Shown here: positions 11,464 to 35,963 of the stretch, piece after piece
How the letters are laid out: every line of letters begins with the position of its first letter
How positions within the stretch are numbered: the stretch's first letter is position 1
Assembly: GCA_965153355.1 (NCBI GenBank)
Contig: OZ231126.1
Span: forward strand, 38,936,001 to 39,000,000
Source of the DNA: Flaccisagitta enflata
Lineage: Eukaryota > Chaetognatha > Sagittoidea > Aphragmophora
Direction: 5' to 3'
Length of the DNA: 64,000 nt
Notes under the pieces: model-generated
The model's database searches: none
The model's input: only the letters and a program-made list of their open reading frames with translations
What the model was told of the DNA's origin: nothing
Translations under genes and position numbers: made by a program

Positions 11464-11814
11464 TTAAGATACAAATTATTAAGATATAACGGTATTAAGA
11501 ACTATTAAGATATACCTAATGATCGGGAAAAAAGTGGAAGTCAGTCTTCGACTTTCTGACATATTCAAGAGAAACAGGGTTTTCATTTTCTTATGAGAAA
11601 GTTGGGCATCTCCTAGGGCTGATTGCACCCTCGGACAAAATTGATGGAGTAAGTAAATTTGATAATTCTCTTTCATTTGGCGCCAAGCAGAACGCTCTAC
11701 AACAAATATTTTTTGCGTTATGATTTTTAAAAAGATTTATTTATGAAAATTGCAAATTGATTTTTTTTTAAATAATTTTGAATAGGATCAAAAAAGGAGT
11801 GTATTTATGTTTGT

Positions 11815-12175
11815 TTGAGCATGCAAATACAAGAAAGCATGTTTATGAGCATAGCTGCTCATCTGTGAGGGTGTTTTGGAGGATTCTAGCTCATTTAGCT
11901 CATTTAACTCAGATTATTTTTTTTTATTTTAAATGTGATAAATGAATAGATATTTTGATACATGTTTAAGAAAGCAGATACAAAAAAAGCATATCAGTGA
12001 GCATAACTGCTCATCTGTGAGGGTGTTTTTAAGCATTTTTTTTTCTGATTTTTAATGAGATGAATAAATATTTTGATGGGAGCATGTAAATACAAGAAAG
12101 CATGACAGTGAGCATAACTGATTGTCTGGTTGAGTGATTTTGAGCATTTTAGCTCATCTAGCTCATTTGGCTCAG
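11815..12175. repeat. three diverged tandem copies of a 110-150 bp unit
   Basis: Repeats of AAATACAAGAAAGCAT, TGAGCATAACTGCTCATCTG and GAGGGTGTTTT occur near 11825, 11975 and 12090, interleaved with AT-rich sequence. The last carries several AGCTCAT elements. Function unknown. Confidence 0.6.
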
Positions 12176-12789
12176 TCCTATTGTTCTCTGATTTTCAGTG
12201 CAATCAATACATACAATCGCTCTTGATTTGATCTAATAGAAAAAAAGATTTGCAGTGACTGAAGGCAAAAGCTTGGTGAAAAGTGACCAATGCTTACGAC
12301 TTTTTTCCTCACGGCGACAGCCGCCATTACTAGTATGAAGATATAAAGATACCGAGATAAAGAGAAAAAAAATGAACTGATTCCTCTTCCCCCGTCTCCC
12401 CCCTCCAAACGCCTCCTCCCCAGGCCTCGTCCTCGTTCTGACTTGCCCAAGGATCGTTTATGATTATATTTCACTTAATTGAATTAGAATGAGGGCTTGT
12501 ATCTTTACAATTAATCGAATTTGATTCTATATAGTTGGACATACAATACTGGGAAGCCATTATCGATCGAGCGACTTAGTAAATAGCTGCAAAAAAGATT
12601 ATAAAAACTTGTCATACAAACAATTTTGGCTCCCTACATAAATATGATAGTATCATCTTGATAGTTTGTATTTTTCCTCTTTCTTTAGAGTATGATAACT
12701 GGACCATGCACGTACTAAAGTATAGGCGAGATATTCATATCTTTGCACAAGATCTGCGGGAACGAGGATAAACGAAAAAAAAAATCAAC

Positions 12790-20113
<7,324 letters not shown>

Positions 20114-21341
20114 GCAGATCTCTACCCTCTTGATGTATATTGTAAAATATTGTTTTAAATTGTAGACGGGACCTTGTAATGAATTGAAAACAAAATTGAT
20201 CTTGATTCACCTACTGTTGCATGTTGTGTCTGCTGAGAAAATATCTGCCCAGATCACAACAAACAAGTGATGCGGGGTAACAATATAGTTGCGGACGGGT
20301 GGGCAGGGGCATCTAATCCCCATCCGCACCCCAACCCCCACCACACACTCAAAACGTATCTAAAGGATTTAGACATTTAAGGCATTCTAAAGCTTCATCG
20401 GTTTCATGAGAGAGAAATTTTTTTTGAAAATAGTTACTTTTATCCAATATGTCAAATACGGCCCACCCGTACGCATCTGGGGTAGCCGTGTATCCAGCCA
20501 AAATGTTTTCTAATTCTACCCTAACCAGGATTACTGTTTACTGTGATTTCGCTGCCAACAGCCGACGGCTGTCATATGAAAGTTGGACAACATTACTACT
20601 CAACCCCTACATTACTACTCAACCCCTACATTACTACTCAACCCCTATATGTAACATCAAACAGATAATCACTGGCATGAGGGGGGGGGGGGCAACATTT
20701 TTATACAGGGAAATTTCAGACAATAAGTCGTTTTGGAGCACTCAACTCGCCTTATCATATTTTTTGTTTATTTTCCTTTTTTAGAACAACATTTCTACTT
20801 AACCAAAAACTAGAATAAAGACTTCAATTGGCGTCCCATCCGTAAGGCAGTTGTTGTACGTCGCAGAAGTTGTACGCCCCTCCAACGACCAACCCTTCCT
20901 TCCCCGTCCTCAGACTCATTGTAACCCCGAGTTATAAGTAGATAGATTCAATATCTAAAACATTTATGAATCATGATTTGAATACGTTGCATTCGAAGCC
21001 AAACATGACAATGTTTTTCCCATTCGATTTGATTCGGAGAACCATTTAGCTGATTTGAAAAATATCTTGATAATTTAATTTGTTTCTGAATATAAGGAAA
21101 AATCTCATAAAAAAGATATTGTGACCATGCGCATGCTTCTGCATGACTAAGACAACACATGCTTCAGAATTAGGCAGAAAAACAAGCCGGCTACAAAATT
21201 TTTCTATGAATACTTCATTTGTAGAAATTTTCTAGAAAAACTATGTAATATCAAATGTGTAGCTCATATGGAATAAACTTAATAACTTGTAGCCATAATC
21301 AGTATTGCTTTTTTGTAAGTTACTAATTTTATTTCCCTTTT
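20114..21341. other. repeat-derived spacer downstream of the GPCR
   Basis: Holds a Family B head fragment (GTTGCGGACGGGTGGGCAGG at about 20288) and a second fragment near 20460-20505. There is a triple ATTACTACTCAACCCCTAC repeat (20591-20650) and a G run at 20681-20692. AATAAA near 20813 is a possible GPCR poly(A) signal. No gene seen. Confidence 0.5.
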
Positions 21342-21683
21342 GGTCAGCTGCCCCAAAGGGGCCGATGACTTATGCATTCATATATATGGGAAATCTCTCC
21401 ACCTTCCCCTCCTTCATCCATCAACCCCTTTTGAGGCTCAAACCCTATACCCAATGCTGTAATCCTAGCCGCTACTAGCCTCGATGCTCTACTCCCAGCC
21501 AAGAGGGACAAATCCTAGCCTCAAGACAAAAATCCCAGCCTCCCAATTCTAGTCTCCAGGCTCAAATCCTAGCATTCATGCTCAAATATCAGTTAAGAAT
21601 AGGTCCTTTGGGGCTACTACCCCTCTCACTACGATGTCTTATCATACATTGCTTAAGGGGCGAGGGTTACCACTGACCATCTG
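21342..21683 (-). mobile_element. Family A element, inverted and decayed copy
   Basis: Starts GGTCAGCTGCCCCAAAGGGG-CCGATGAC, carries a short CTCAAATCCTAGCCT-type minisatellite, and ends GGGTTACCACTGACCATCTGG, the complement of a Family A head. The TTTTGCGACTATTT beyond it is shared with the copy at 34895. Confidence 0.65.
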
Positions 21684-22264
21684 GCGCTTTTGCGACTATT
21701 TCTTTCTTTTCTTTCATTTGATTTCTCTTCCAACAAGGCCCCCCACCTTCAATATCAGCTTGCTTGCATGTCTGCCATACCAAAGTTTTATGATCCATGC
21801 GCTTCACAAATCTTAAATTTGTAGCGCGTCTTTAGTCCAAGTCTGTTGGTTTGGAAATGTGAACAATTACGCAATAAAATAAAAATTCACTCATCCACTA
21901 AGCACGTTTTCAATCTAAAAAAAAGAATAAAATTCAATCATTTTTAGACGTGAGATAGCGATTAAGTTGCATGAAAGCAGCATTAAAATGGAAATCCAAT
22001 CTTAGATTGGCAATCTATATATAAATAGAAATTCATGCGAATCCGGTGATTCATTGGTTTGGTTCCATTACTTTACTTCCTTACAAAAAAAATGAAAGTA
22101 TTTTGGACATCTTGTGTCTCTACGGCTACGCTACCTCCCTAATTTAGCTCAGTGTAGCAAAATCAACGCAACATTGTAAATAGAATATTTCTACCTATGA
22201 AAGTGACTACCAATAAAGGTGGCTAATCGCCGAAGGAAAAAAGTCGTAAATGCTGAGAGAAAAA

Positions 22265-22441
22265 ACGAGAGTTGCGGTCAGGTGGACAAGGGCATCCAAC
22301 CCCATCCACACCCCAACCTCAACCCCTACACACAAGCATCTAGACCCCTTGTATTTCCACTTTTCCACTTGGACGGACAAATGGACTAACAGACTGATGG
22401 ATAGACTGACGGACAAAGCCTCTCATAGAGTCCGAAGTTGA
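22265..22441 (+). repeat. Family B element, diverged copy
   Basis: GTTGCGGTCAGGTGGACAAG, CATCCAACCCCATCCACACC, a diverged GACN tract and ACAAAGCCTCTCATAGAGTCC. The 3' hairpin is eroded. Confidence 0.6.
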
Positions 22442-23018
22442 AATAAGAGAGACTGTACACAATTATCACCTGGGACATTTCAAAGTTCAATTAGACTTCA
22501 ACTAACTTGATTCCTCGTTTTTTGGGAAAAAAACAAAAAATGCGAAAAAATAAAAAAAGATTCAAAAAATCATAGCTCCAAAACTATCAATCGCACAAAA
22601 TTCTGGTGGGCGTCATCTGAAAGAGGAGAATCAGCTCTTTCTTAGCTATCAATTTAATGCGTAGTATCATTCGACCCAAAAACTTACCAACTTCCGCAAA
22701 CGACTCATGAGAAAAGGGGAAAATCGATTTCCGCTGTAGGTCTCAAAAAGCCGAAGGTATTCTTCGACTTTTTTCCAAATCATAGTATTTCTACCCTTTT
22801 ATAAATGGCAAATGTCACGATTCGCTAACAACGTAACAATTCGCGCACACCCCTCTATATATTTCTGGTTGGTCCTGATTGCTTAATTATGACAGGAAAT
22901 TGTCAGGATTTGTGATTCTGGACTATTCTAACAAGCGTCCCCATGTCGTTTTCATAACATGATTGCAACGGTTACAAAGATTACAACGGTTACAACGGAT
23001 ACAACGGTTACAACAATT

Positions 23019-24113
23019 ACACCATTGAAAGCTTGCAAGGCTTTCATCCTTTGTAAATTGGAGAATTCTGGCCTCCTTTTGTAAGGGCAATGTTGTTTCA
23101 ACTTTCATAAGTATCAGTACCTTGGTGGAGAATGCTGGCGGTCCCATATGGTTGTACCTCAATTCTTGCCTCTAAGGGTATGGTTTTCTAATCAATATTG
23201 CTAGTGTCAGTACTTCCACCAGTACATTAGTAATCTTTGATAGTTACTTTTGTAAGATATTTTGTGTATACTAAATGGTATAGGCCTGTCCGACCCTATA
23301 CTAAAGAGGTATGCAGTCAAGCTGATAGTTTTGTCAGGTAAGCATCCTATTTTGTTTGTCTTTGATAAAGGATAGTTGTGAGCAATCCGGAGTAAACACC
23401 ATTGAAAGTTTGCAAGGCTTTCATCCTTTGTAAATTGGAGAATTCTGGCCTCCTTTTGTAAGGGCAATGTTGTTTCAACTTTCATAAGTATCAGTACCTT
23501 GGTGGAGAATGCTGGCGGTCCCATATGGTTGTACCTCGATTCTTGCCTCTAAGGGTATGGTTTTCTAATCAATATTGCTAGTGTCAGTACTTCCACCCAG
23601 GGGCGTATTTGAGCCCAGATGATTGGGGCAGCAAGCCAAAATCTGTGTCCCAACGAGTCTTGTGTCCCAATGATTTTTCTATCACCTATATCTAGCTAAT
23701 TATGCAACTAATATTTCTAGTTGATATTGCTTTTTAATGTAAGTATTGTGTTATCACATAAAATTAAGTCTTGCTTTACTACAGAGTAAAATGTTTACTA
23801 TTCAAAGCATAAGCAAGACCAAGGATGACATTTTGTCATATGACGTGGAGCCTAATTATCATCAAAAGTTTTGTCACATTTGGATCATTGCCCTTTTCAT
23901 CTCTTGGGGTGAAATGGAATTGTTTTCAATCGGACATTCTTAAAGAAAATTTCAATTTTTTGGTGAAAATTAGGAAATGAGAAATGGTTGATGAAAAAGG
24001 TGGTGAGCATTGACCAAGACAACTAAATGAATGGCGGAAGGGGTGAATATGCTCTGTCTGTAGATTGACCCCATAAAACCCCATTGTATTACAGAGCTCT
24101 GGAAACATTTCAA

Positions 24114-24156
<43 letters not shown>

Positions 24157-24506
24157 GTGTCCCGATGGGGTTTGTGCCCCAACAAAAAGGGTAGCAGCTG
24201 CTGCCCCTGACGCCCCATCAAATACGCCCCTGCTTCCACCAGTACATTAGTAATCTTTGATAGTTACTTTTGTATGATATTTTGTGTATAATAAATGGTA
24301 TAGGCCTGTCCAACCCTATACTAATGAGGTATGCAGTCAAGCTGATAGTTTTGTCAGGTAAGCATCCTATTTTGTTTGTCTTTGATAAAGGATAGTTGTG
24401 AGCAATCCGGAGTAAACACCATTGAAAGCTTGCAAGGCTTTCATCCTTTGTAAATTGGAGAATTCTGGCCTCCTTATGTAAGGGCAATGTTGTTTCAACT
24501 TTCATA
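23019..24506. repeat. 377-bp tandem array, ~2.5 copies, one interrupted
   Basis: A 377-bp unit (landmarks CACCATTGAAAGYTTGCAAG and GTAAGGGCAATGTTGTTTCA) is present as a partial copy to about 23213, a full copy at about 23214-23590, and a third copy split by the element at 23598-24232 and resuming to 24506. Confidence 0.9.
23598..24232. mobile_element. hAT-like non-autonomous element with 8-bp target duplication
   Basis: 635 bp with inverted ends CAGGGGCGTATTTGA and TCAAATACGCCCCTG. It is flanked by CTTCCACC on both sides (23590-23597 and 24233-24240). The adjacent tandem unit has the uninterrupted site with a single CTTCCACC, which proves the insertion boundary. An 8-bp duplication with CAGGGGC ends fits the hAT superfamily. 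It contains a (CT)n tract at 24115-24151 and no transposase. Confidence 0.9.
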
Positions 24507-24739
24507 GAACGAACGGGTGTGCGCGAATCAATATGCTAGGTTTGGATGCTATGGAAACGAAACATTAGCCAAAAAGATGTCAATAATGTCAGTTCAGAGT
24601 AACATTTCTTTTCTATTTTCTGTTTCCTTAATTGCCTTTGCCTGTATCCTAATAGTCAGTGGATGGTTGGTCCGTCGGTTCGAAAGACCGTTATGACTTA
24701 TGTCTCTCCTGAAAGTGCGGTTTCCAGCGCTTTTCGACC

Positions 24740-24940
24740 GCGACCATCGGTCAGGGCGTTTCATTACGTTCTTCCGTCCATTGGTCCGTCCATGGGCCCG
24801 TCCGTCGGTCCGTGATGATCGAGTCGGAAATAGTGAAAACTTGCATTTGAAATGCCGCGCGCGGTTTTGGAGAATGGAAGGGGTACCCCGGGTGTGGAGG
24901 GGTGGTTGCAAGCCCTTGCGCATCTATCCGCCAGGATAAA
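24740..24940 (-). repeat. Family B-like fragment
   Basis: GTCC/GGTC tract (24770-24815), then GTGATGATCGAGTCGG and GTGAAAACTTGCATT as in other copies, then a divergent interior. Terminal hairpins not clear. Confidence 0.5.
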
Positions 24941-25138
24941 ACCATTAGAGCTCGACTATAGAGACTCGCCTTGAACATCACCATCCACTTTAGTTTCATC
25001 TAACGGAGTCAAGAGATCCGCTGGACTGTTTGTGACATTAAACCGAATTGGACATCCATCGTCTTGCAGTCTTGCACGATCCAGCATCATGACTCCCACA
25101 ATTCGAATCGGAGAAAATTTTCAACAACGTCTTTGTAA

Positions 25139-26122
25139 ACAAGGCCAACACCTATAAGTCGCGTGCGAGACTTAATAATTACTTAATTACATAACCACAT
25201 AACTAAAATGACTTTCATTGAATTAAATTGATATAAGATGATTTATAATGATTTAGAATGTCTTAAAATGACCTGAAATGACTTAAAATGTCCTATATTG
25301 ACTTGAATTGACCTAAAATGTCTAAAATGACCCAGTGACTAAAATGACTTAAATTGACTTAAATTGACTTAAAATGACTTAAAATGACTTTAAATGACTC
25401 TAAATGACTTTAAATGACTTAAATTGACCTAGAATGACTTAAATTGAACTTAACTGACTTAAATTGACCTAAAATCACTAAAATGCTGAAAACTATTAAA
25501 ATAACTCAAATGACTTAAATTGACCTAAACTGACTTTAAATGACCCAAAATGACTTAAACTGATCTAATTTGACTTTAAATGACCTAATTTACTTAAAAT
25601 GAGTTAGTAGGAATAAAACGGATAAAAAAAGTAAAGTGTGACCAACCGACCGACCAACCGACCAACCGACCGACCGACGGACAAAGCGGGGTGTAGAGTC
25701 GCGTAGCACGCGACTAACAAACAGCACCGAGAAGCAACTTACAATCGCTAGGTACCGACAGGAACCACCTTACGTGTGGAAACTTGTTAGTCGCGTGCAC
25801 GTGACTCTATGACCCGCTCTGTCCGTCTGTCGGTTGGTTGGTCCGTCCGTCCATCAGTCACGCTTAACCTTTTTTTGACGTTTTACGTCATTTTAAGTCA
25901 TTTTGAATTATTCAAAGTCATTTAAAGTAATTCTTAGTCATAATAAGTCATTTTTGTCTTTTAGTCTTTTAGTCTTTTAGTCTCTTATTCGTTTTGTCAT
26001 TTAGGTATTTAGTCTTTTAGTCTTTTAGTCTCTTATTTGTTTCGTCATTTAGTTATTTGGTCTTTTGGTCTTTTGGTCTTTTAGTCTTAACAACCGCACG
26101 CGACTGTAAGGTGTTGGCCTTG
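25139..26122. mobile_element. large inverted composite with TGACTTAAA array
   Basis: The ends are inverted complements: AACAAGGCCAACACCT and AAGTCGCGTGCG at the left, with the complementary order ending AGGTGTTGGCCTTGTT at the right. Inside, a degenerate TGACTTAAAATGACTT array (25200-25610) is mirrored by an inverted AAGTCATTTTAAGTCA array (about 25860-26090). Between them lie two Family B 3' ends facing each other (hairpin GTCGCGTAGCACGCGAC near 25703, and its counterpart near 25790). About 980 bp, no coding frame. Confidence 0.65.
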
Positions 26123-26685
26123 TTTTTTGTTGTCCTCATTTTTTTTAACACTTTTTTTTTATTTTCGAAAGTGGGGAGATTAGTGTGCAGAAATCTATAA
26201 CTTTCTGAGGATGATTCACTCAGGTAAGGAAATAATGTGAGGGAGAAAAGCATTCAACAACAGTAATGGGTCGGACACGTTGTCGAAGACGAGGAACGCG
26301 AACGCGAACGCGAGGAAAGGTACATTCTAATTGAATTGATGCAATTATGATTACATTCTCGATCCTTTGATCCAGCGGGGAACGTATTTTGGATCGGCCT
26401 CGAGATCACTTGGTCGCAAGGAAAATCAGCGGGGGACGATTCCGACGGTATTTATCAACAAATCAATGAATCCCATGATAAATTTCCGCTCTTACGTTCG
26501 CGGCTAGATCGGGATTATTTCGGTCGGGGTAATGAGTAAAGTATATACTTAAGAATTGCCTAATAAGACATATATAAAAAGACAGTTGTTTGAAACGCCG
26601 CCGCGGGCTGCACCTCAACGCATATCCAGGCCAAGTAACACTCCTGAAAGGTGACATCAACATGTCATGTAGTGTACAATAGAGG
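26123..26685. other. spacer with a weak two-exon small frame
   Basis: Only weak signals: an Arg-rich ATG frame at 26266 with a possible 56-bp intron (see findings), and nothing else recognised. Confidence 0.3.
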
Positions 26686-27167
<482 letters not shown>

Positions 27168-27385
27168 CTTCAGACTGTTTGGGTGATTTTCAAACATCAA
27201 ATTATTTTTCTATGATTTGGTAGCATGAACAGAACCAGACATACAGATTGTGGAGAAACGGGAAGCGCCGCTTCTTGGAAACGGAGTGACAGAGTTGGAA
27301 GATCTAGCACTCTGACATTACAGTCAGTGGCGCCCCTACAGTCGGACACCAATGGCAGTCGGACACAGATGGCAGTCTGATACAA

Positions 27386-27600
27386 TTGTTCAAAAAAAAA
27401 AAAAAAAAAAGAAAAAAAGAAAAAAGGAAGGGAAAAGAGACTGAAAAAAAAAAGGGGACTGAAAAAAATGTTTTACGGGAAAAGAAAGGGAAAAAAAAGA
27501 AAGAAAGAAAGATACAAAAAAAGAACAACAGAAAGAAAGAAAAAAAAAAGACAAGAAAAAAAGAAAGAGAGAAAGAGAAAAGGAAGGAATGGGAGAGGAA
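27386..27600. repeat. A-rich/GAAA low-complexity tract
   Basis: Purine-only A-rich sequence following GCCGCTTCTTGGAAAC at about 27265. A similar order (CCCGCTTCTTGGAAA then GA-rich) occurs at 60500-60660. Confidence 0.8.
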
Positions 27601-27699
27601 AGAAAGTAAGGTCGTTCTGTCCCGTTGACCTTGAGAAAATGTGCCGGCACCAGAGTCACTGTAGTTACAAAACCAGTCTGAAATAGATGCCAAAAAACT

Positions 27700-28480
27700 C
27701 AATAAAATGAGTGGAAATGAATGTTATGAAAAAGATTCCCCTCAGGGAAATATGATCAGGGGAGGCACGCAGTCTAAGATCAGTAAATCAGTTAAATTAT
27801 CAAAACATATTTAAGTAAAAAAAATTTTTTTTTTTTCGAATTTTATAATTCAATAATTTCTCATTCATAGATTCTTTGCATCTTTTAGAATTTTTCAACT
27901 TTTGATATTTTTTTTTTAGTAAATATATTTTTATTTGATAATTCTTTTTTTGTATGATAAAACTCTTTATCATCTTCAAGACATTTTTTTTATTCTTTTT
28001 ATCCTAGCAATTTTTTTCTTATTTCATAAACTTTTTTTTCCAAAATTCTTTTTTATTAAAAACATCAAGTGATATCTCAACTGTGTTTTGTCTCGGTATT
28101 GATACCTGCACCCCTCCCCTGCAACGATTAAACTGCATGTTATTCACTCAATTTTTGACTGTTATGTGAAAAATAGCAATTATATTAGAGGGGTAAAAGC
28201 CTAATTTACATAATTGAATTTTTCCGGATTTTTCTTTTGGATTGGTCAGTACTTGATACGAGAAGACAAACGAGACCAATAATAACCTATCTAGCTCGTT
28301 TTTTTCTATGCTAAATCAACCCTGAAAAATGCTAATTGTCAGTTTTTTTCTGCGAGCATTGCTATTTGTTCAATAATGTCAGATATAGTGATAAAAATTG
28401 ATATTATTAATCACAAAAACATTTTCCAACATTCAAAAGAACATTGTTGACAATCAGAAGCCCGATGGCTAAAAAATAGT
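27700..28480. other. AT-rich spacer
   Basis: Homopolymer-rich T/A sequence, no gene or clear element. It lies just downstream of the coiled-coil gene, so its 3' UTR probably falls here. Confidence 0.45.
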
Positions 28481-33677
<5,197 letters not shown>

Positions 33678-34797
33678 TTTTAAAGCGTCTAACGCTACGG
33701 TTCTAACTCTAATGCGTTGAGGTAGCGCGGAATTCTACATATTATTATTGTAAATACATACCCCACTAAAAACGGCGCCGCCATGCGGCGCTTCACTCTA
33801 GAATAATTCTGAAAACTGATCTGGAATCCTGACACAACGGCGCACCTGGCAGATGCCGTGCAAATCGCGGCAGAGTAGAATTAAAGCTGCTGGAACGCTT
33901 TAAAAAATGTTTTTTTTTGCTGTAAGAATATTACGGATTATTGTCGCAAAAAAAATACACTCCTTCATCCGGAAGGTAGTTTGACATCTATTTTGAACAA
34001 AATTTGACCTAATTTAACTAAATATAGTACTCAAGGGTGTATAATATGACGTGGATAAATTCCTTGAAGCTGATCTACCGCCTCATTTTCCCCGTTCTTT
34101 TAATGCTCGTTAGTAAAACTTAAAAATAGTCAATTTTCAATATTTTTTATACTGTCTGAACTGTCATTATGTTATCTAGATTCCTATCAAAAAATCAGAT
34201 TTGAAATTCTGCATCTAACGAACCTAAAATCACTGAAAACCAACAACGTTATCCCTAATAAACAGACCGTTGAAATCAAGACGGACACAGATTGGGGCCT
34301 GACGCCCCTGCCTATTTTCCTGTCCTACGCCGCTGATTACAAAAAATGAAATAAATGATATTTTGTTTTTGAAGAGCACTTAAACACATGTTACAAATCA
34401 TTACTTGATTGGGTAATCTTTAAATTCGATATTTTTTTCCACAATTTACCATTTTAAGATTCATTTTATAAAAATTGTCTTGATTTTGCCATAATTCCAC
34501 TATTTCAAACTGCATTCTGCTTGTCGGAAGCTTGCAAAAAAAATTTCTTGCTTCCCGGAAGCTTGGAAGAATATTTACATCTGAACAGAACATGAAAATC
34601 ATGGTGGTGATTTCATCATTTGGCTTATCTTTTTTTTTCTTTTCTCTCTTTCTCTCTTTTTCTCTTTTCTTTCTTACTTTCTTTCTTTCCTTCTTTTTTT
34701 CTTTCACTCTTTTTTTTCTTTCTTTTTTGTTTTTTTTTGGGGGGGTTTATCATCTCTCAATATTTTTTTCTTCATTCTCTCAATTATTCATTCATCT
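33678..34797. other. upstream flank of the coiled-coil gene
   Basis: No further exon recognised. It contains AT-rich sequence and a T-rich CTTT-like tract (34625-34740). The promoter should lie near 33680-33850, but no clear TATA is seen. Confidence 0.4.
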
Positions 34798-34890
34798 TTA
34801 GCCGCGTGCTATGCAACTCAATACCGTGCTTTGTTGGTCCATGGGTCCGTTGGTTGGTTGTTCGTTTGGTTGGTCAGTCTGTTGGTCCCC
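34798..34890 (-). repeat. Family B fragment
   Basis: TAGCCGCGTGCTATGCAACT-type 3' end, then CTTTGTTGGTCC and a GGTT/GGTC tract, abutting a Family A copy. Confidence 0.5.
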
Positions 34891-34894
34891 TGTT

Positions 34895-35383
34895 GGGCAG
34901 CGGCCCCAAAGGGGCCGATGACCTATGCTTTCACATATGCCAAAATTTCTCCTTCTCTTTCTCCTTTTCCTATGTCCCCCAATCAAGGCCTGAATTTTAA
35001 TGTCGAGGCTCATATCCCATTCTGAGGCTCACATCCCAGTCTCAAAGCTCAAATCCCAGCCTCAAGGCCCAAGTCCCAGCTTCAAGGCTCATATCATACA
35101 CCTCAAAGCCTTGAACCCAAATCAAAGCCTTGAATCTAAATCCCAGCCTATAAGCCAATATTCCAACTTTCACCTCTAAACTTCAGCCTTTTGGCTCAAA
35201 TCCTATACCCCAAGACTTGCATACCAGTGTTAAGTATAGGTGATTGGGTCCTTTGGGGGCTTGCTGACTAATATAAAGCCTTGACACCCATACCCCAGCC
35301 CAAAGGTTAAAATCACAAACTTACTAGAACAGCATAAGTCATCACACATCCACATACACTCACATAGGGGTACCGCAGACCAT
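34895..35383 (-). mobile_element. Family A element, inverted copy
   Basis: Arm GGGCAGCGGCCCCAAAGGGG-CCGATGACCTATGC, a minisatellite of CTCAAATCCCAGCCTCAAGG units, and GGGGTACCGCAGACCATC, the complement of a Family A head. The arms are less well matched than in the forward copies. Confidence 0.7.
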
Positions 35384-35416
35384 CTTACTCTTTTGCGACT
35401 ATTTACTTTTTTGGCT

Positions 35417-35565
35417 TTTTAGTTGCGGGCACACAACTCTGTAAGATGCTTTGTCCGTCTGTCTGTCCATTCATCCATCCATCTGTCCATCCTTCTGTCC
35501 ATCTGTCCATCCTTCTGTCCATCTGTCCATCTGTCATTCCGTCCATCCTTCCGTGGTGATCAAGT
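35417..35565 (-). repeat. Family B element
   Basis: Hairpin GTTGCGGGCACACAAC, TGTAAGATGCTTTGTCCG, a long GTCC/ATCC/ATCT tract, then GTGGTGATCAAGTAGAAAAG. Confidence 0.7.
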
Positions 35566-35856
35566 AGAAAAGTGGAAAAATGAGCGTGCAGAGAAAATGA
35601 GAGATGCAGAAATAAAGCATAATACTATGTCATGTCAAATCATTAAGAAATTTTGTTTCTAGAAAGTAGGTGATTTTGACAGTACAAAACTGTGATGTTA
35701 TCATAGAAAGGCTAGGAGAGCCCTCTCCAAGCCACTCCAAATTACTCTAGCTCCAACTGGCTTAAGTATGATTTTGAATATGAATGAGTGATGTGATATC
35801 ACAGCTGTAATATCATGGTGATATTTTATGGGCGGAATCACTGCCGCTTTGTTTCA

Positions 35857-35892
35857 AAAAGTCGAATTACGTAATTCGACTTTTTTCCAATA
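35857..35892. repeat. Family E palindrome, copy 2
   Basis: Perfect palindrome GTCGAATTACGTAATTCGAC with A-run and T-run flanks. About 70 bp upstream of the C-type-lectin-like exon. Confidence 0.85.
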
Positions 35893-35963
35893 AGGAACGA
35901 AGGACGCTAAATTCACAGCATCTGTCGCAGTCTTCAACCACAATATCTTTCACATTTTTTCAG

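Larger units (their letters stand above)
22839..24527. mobile_element. candidate large element bounded by ATTCGCGCACACCC
   Basis: A 14-bp inverted end (ATTCGCGCACACCC at 22839-22852, its complement at 24514-24527) encloses a 377-bp tandem array and a nested element. There is no coding frame and no clear target duplication, so the call is tentative. Confidence 0.4.
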
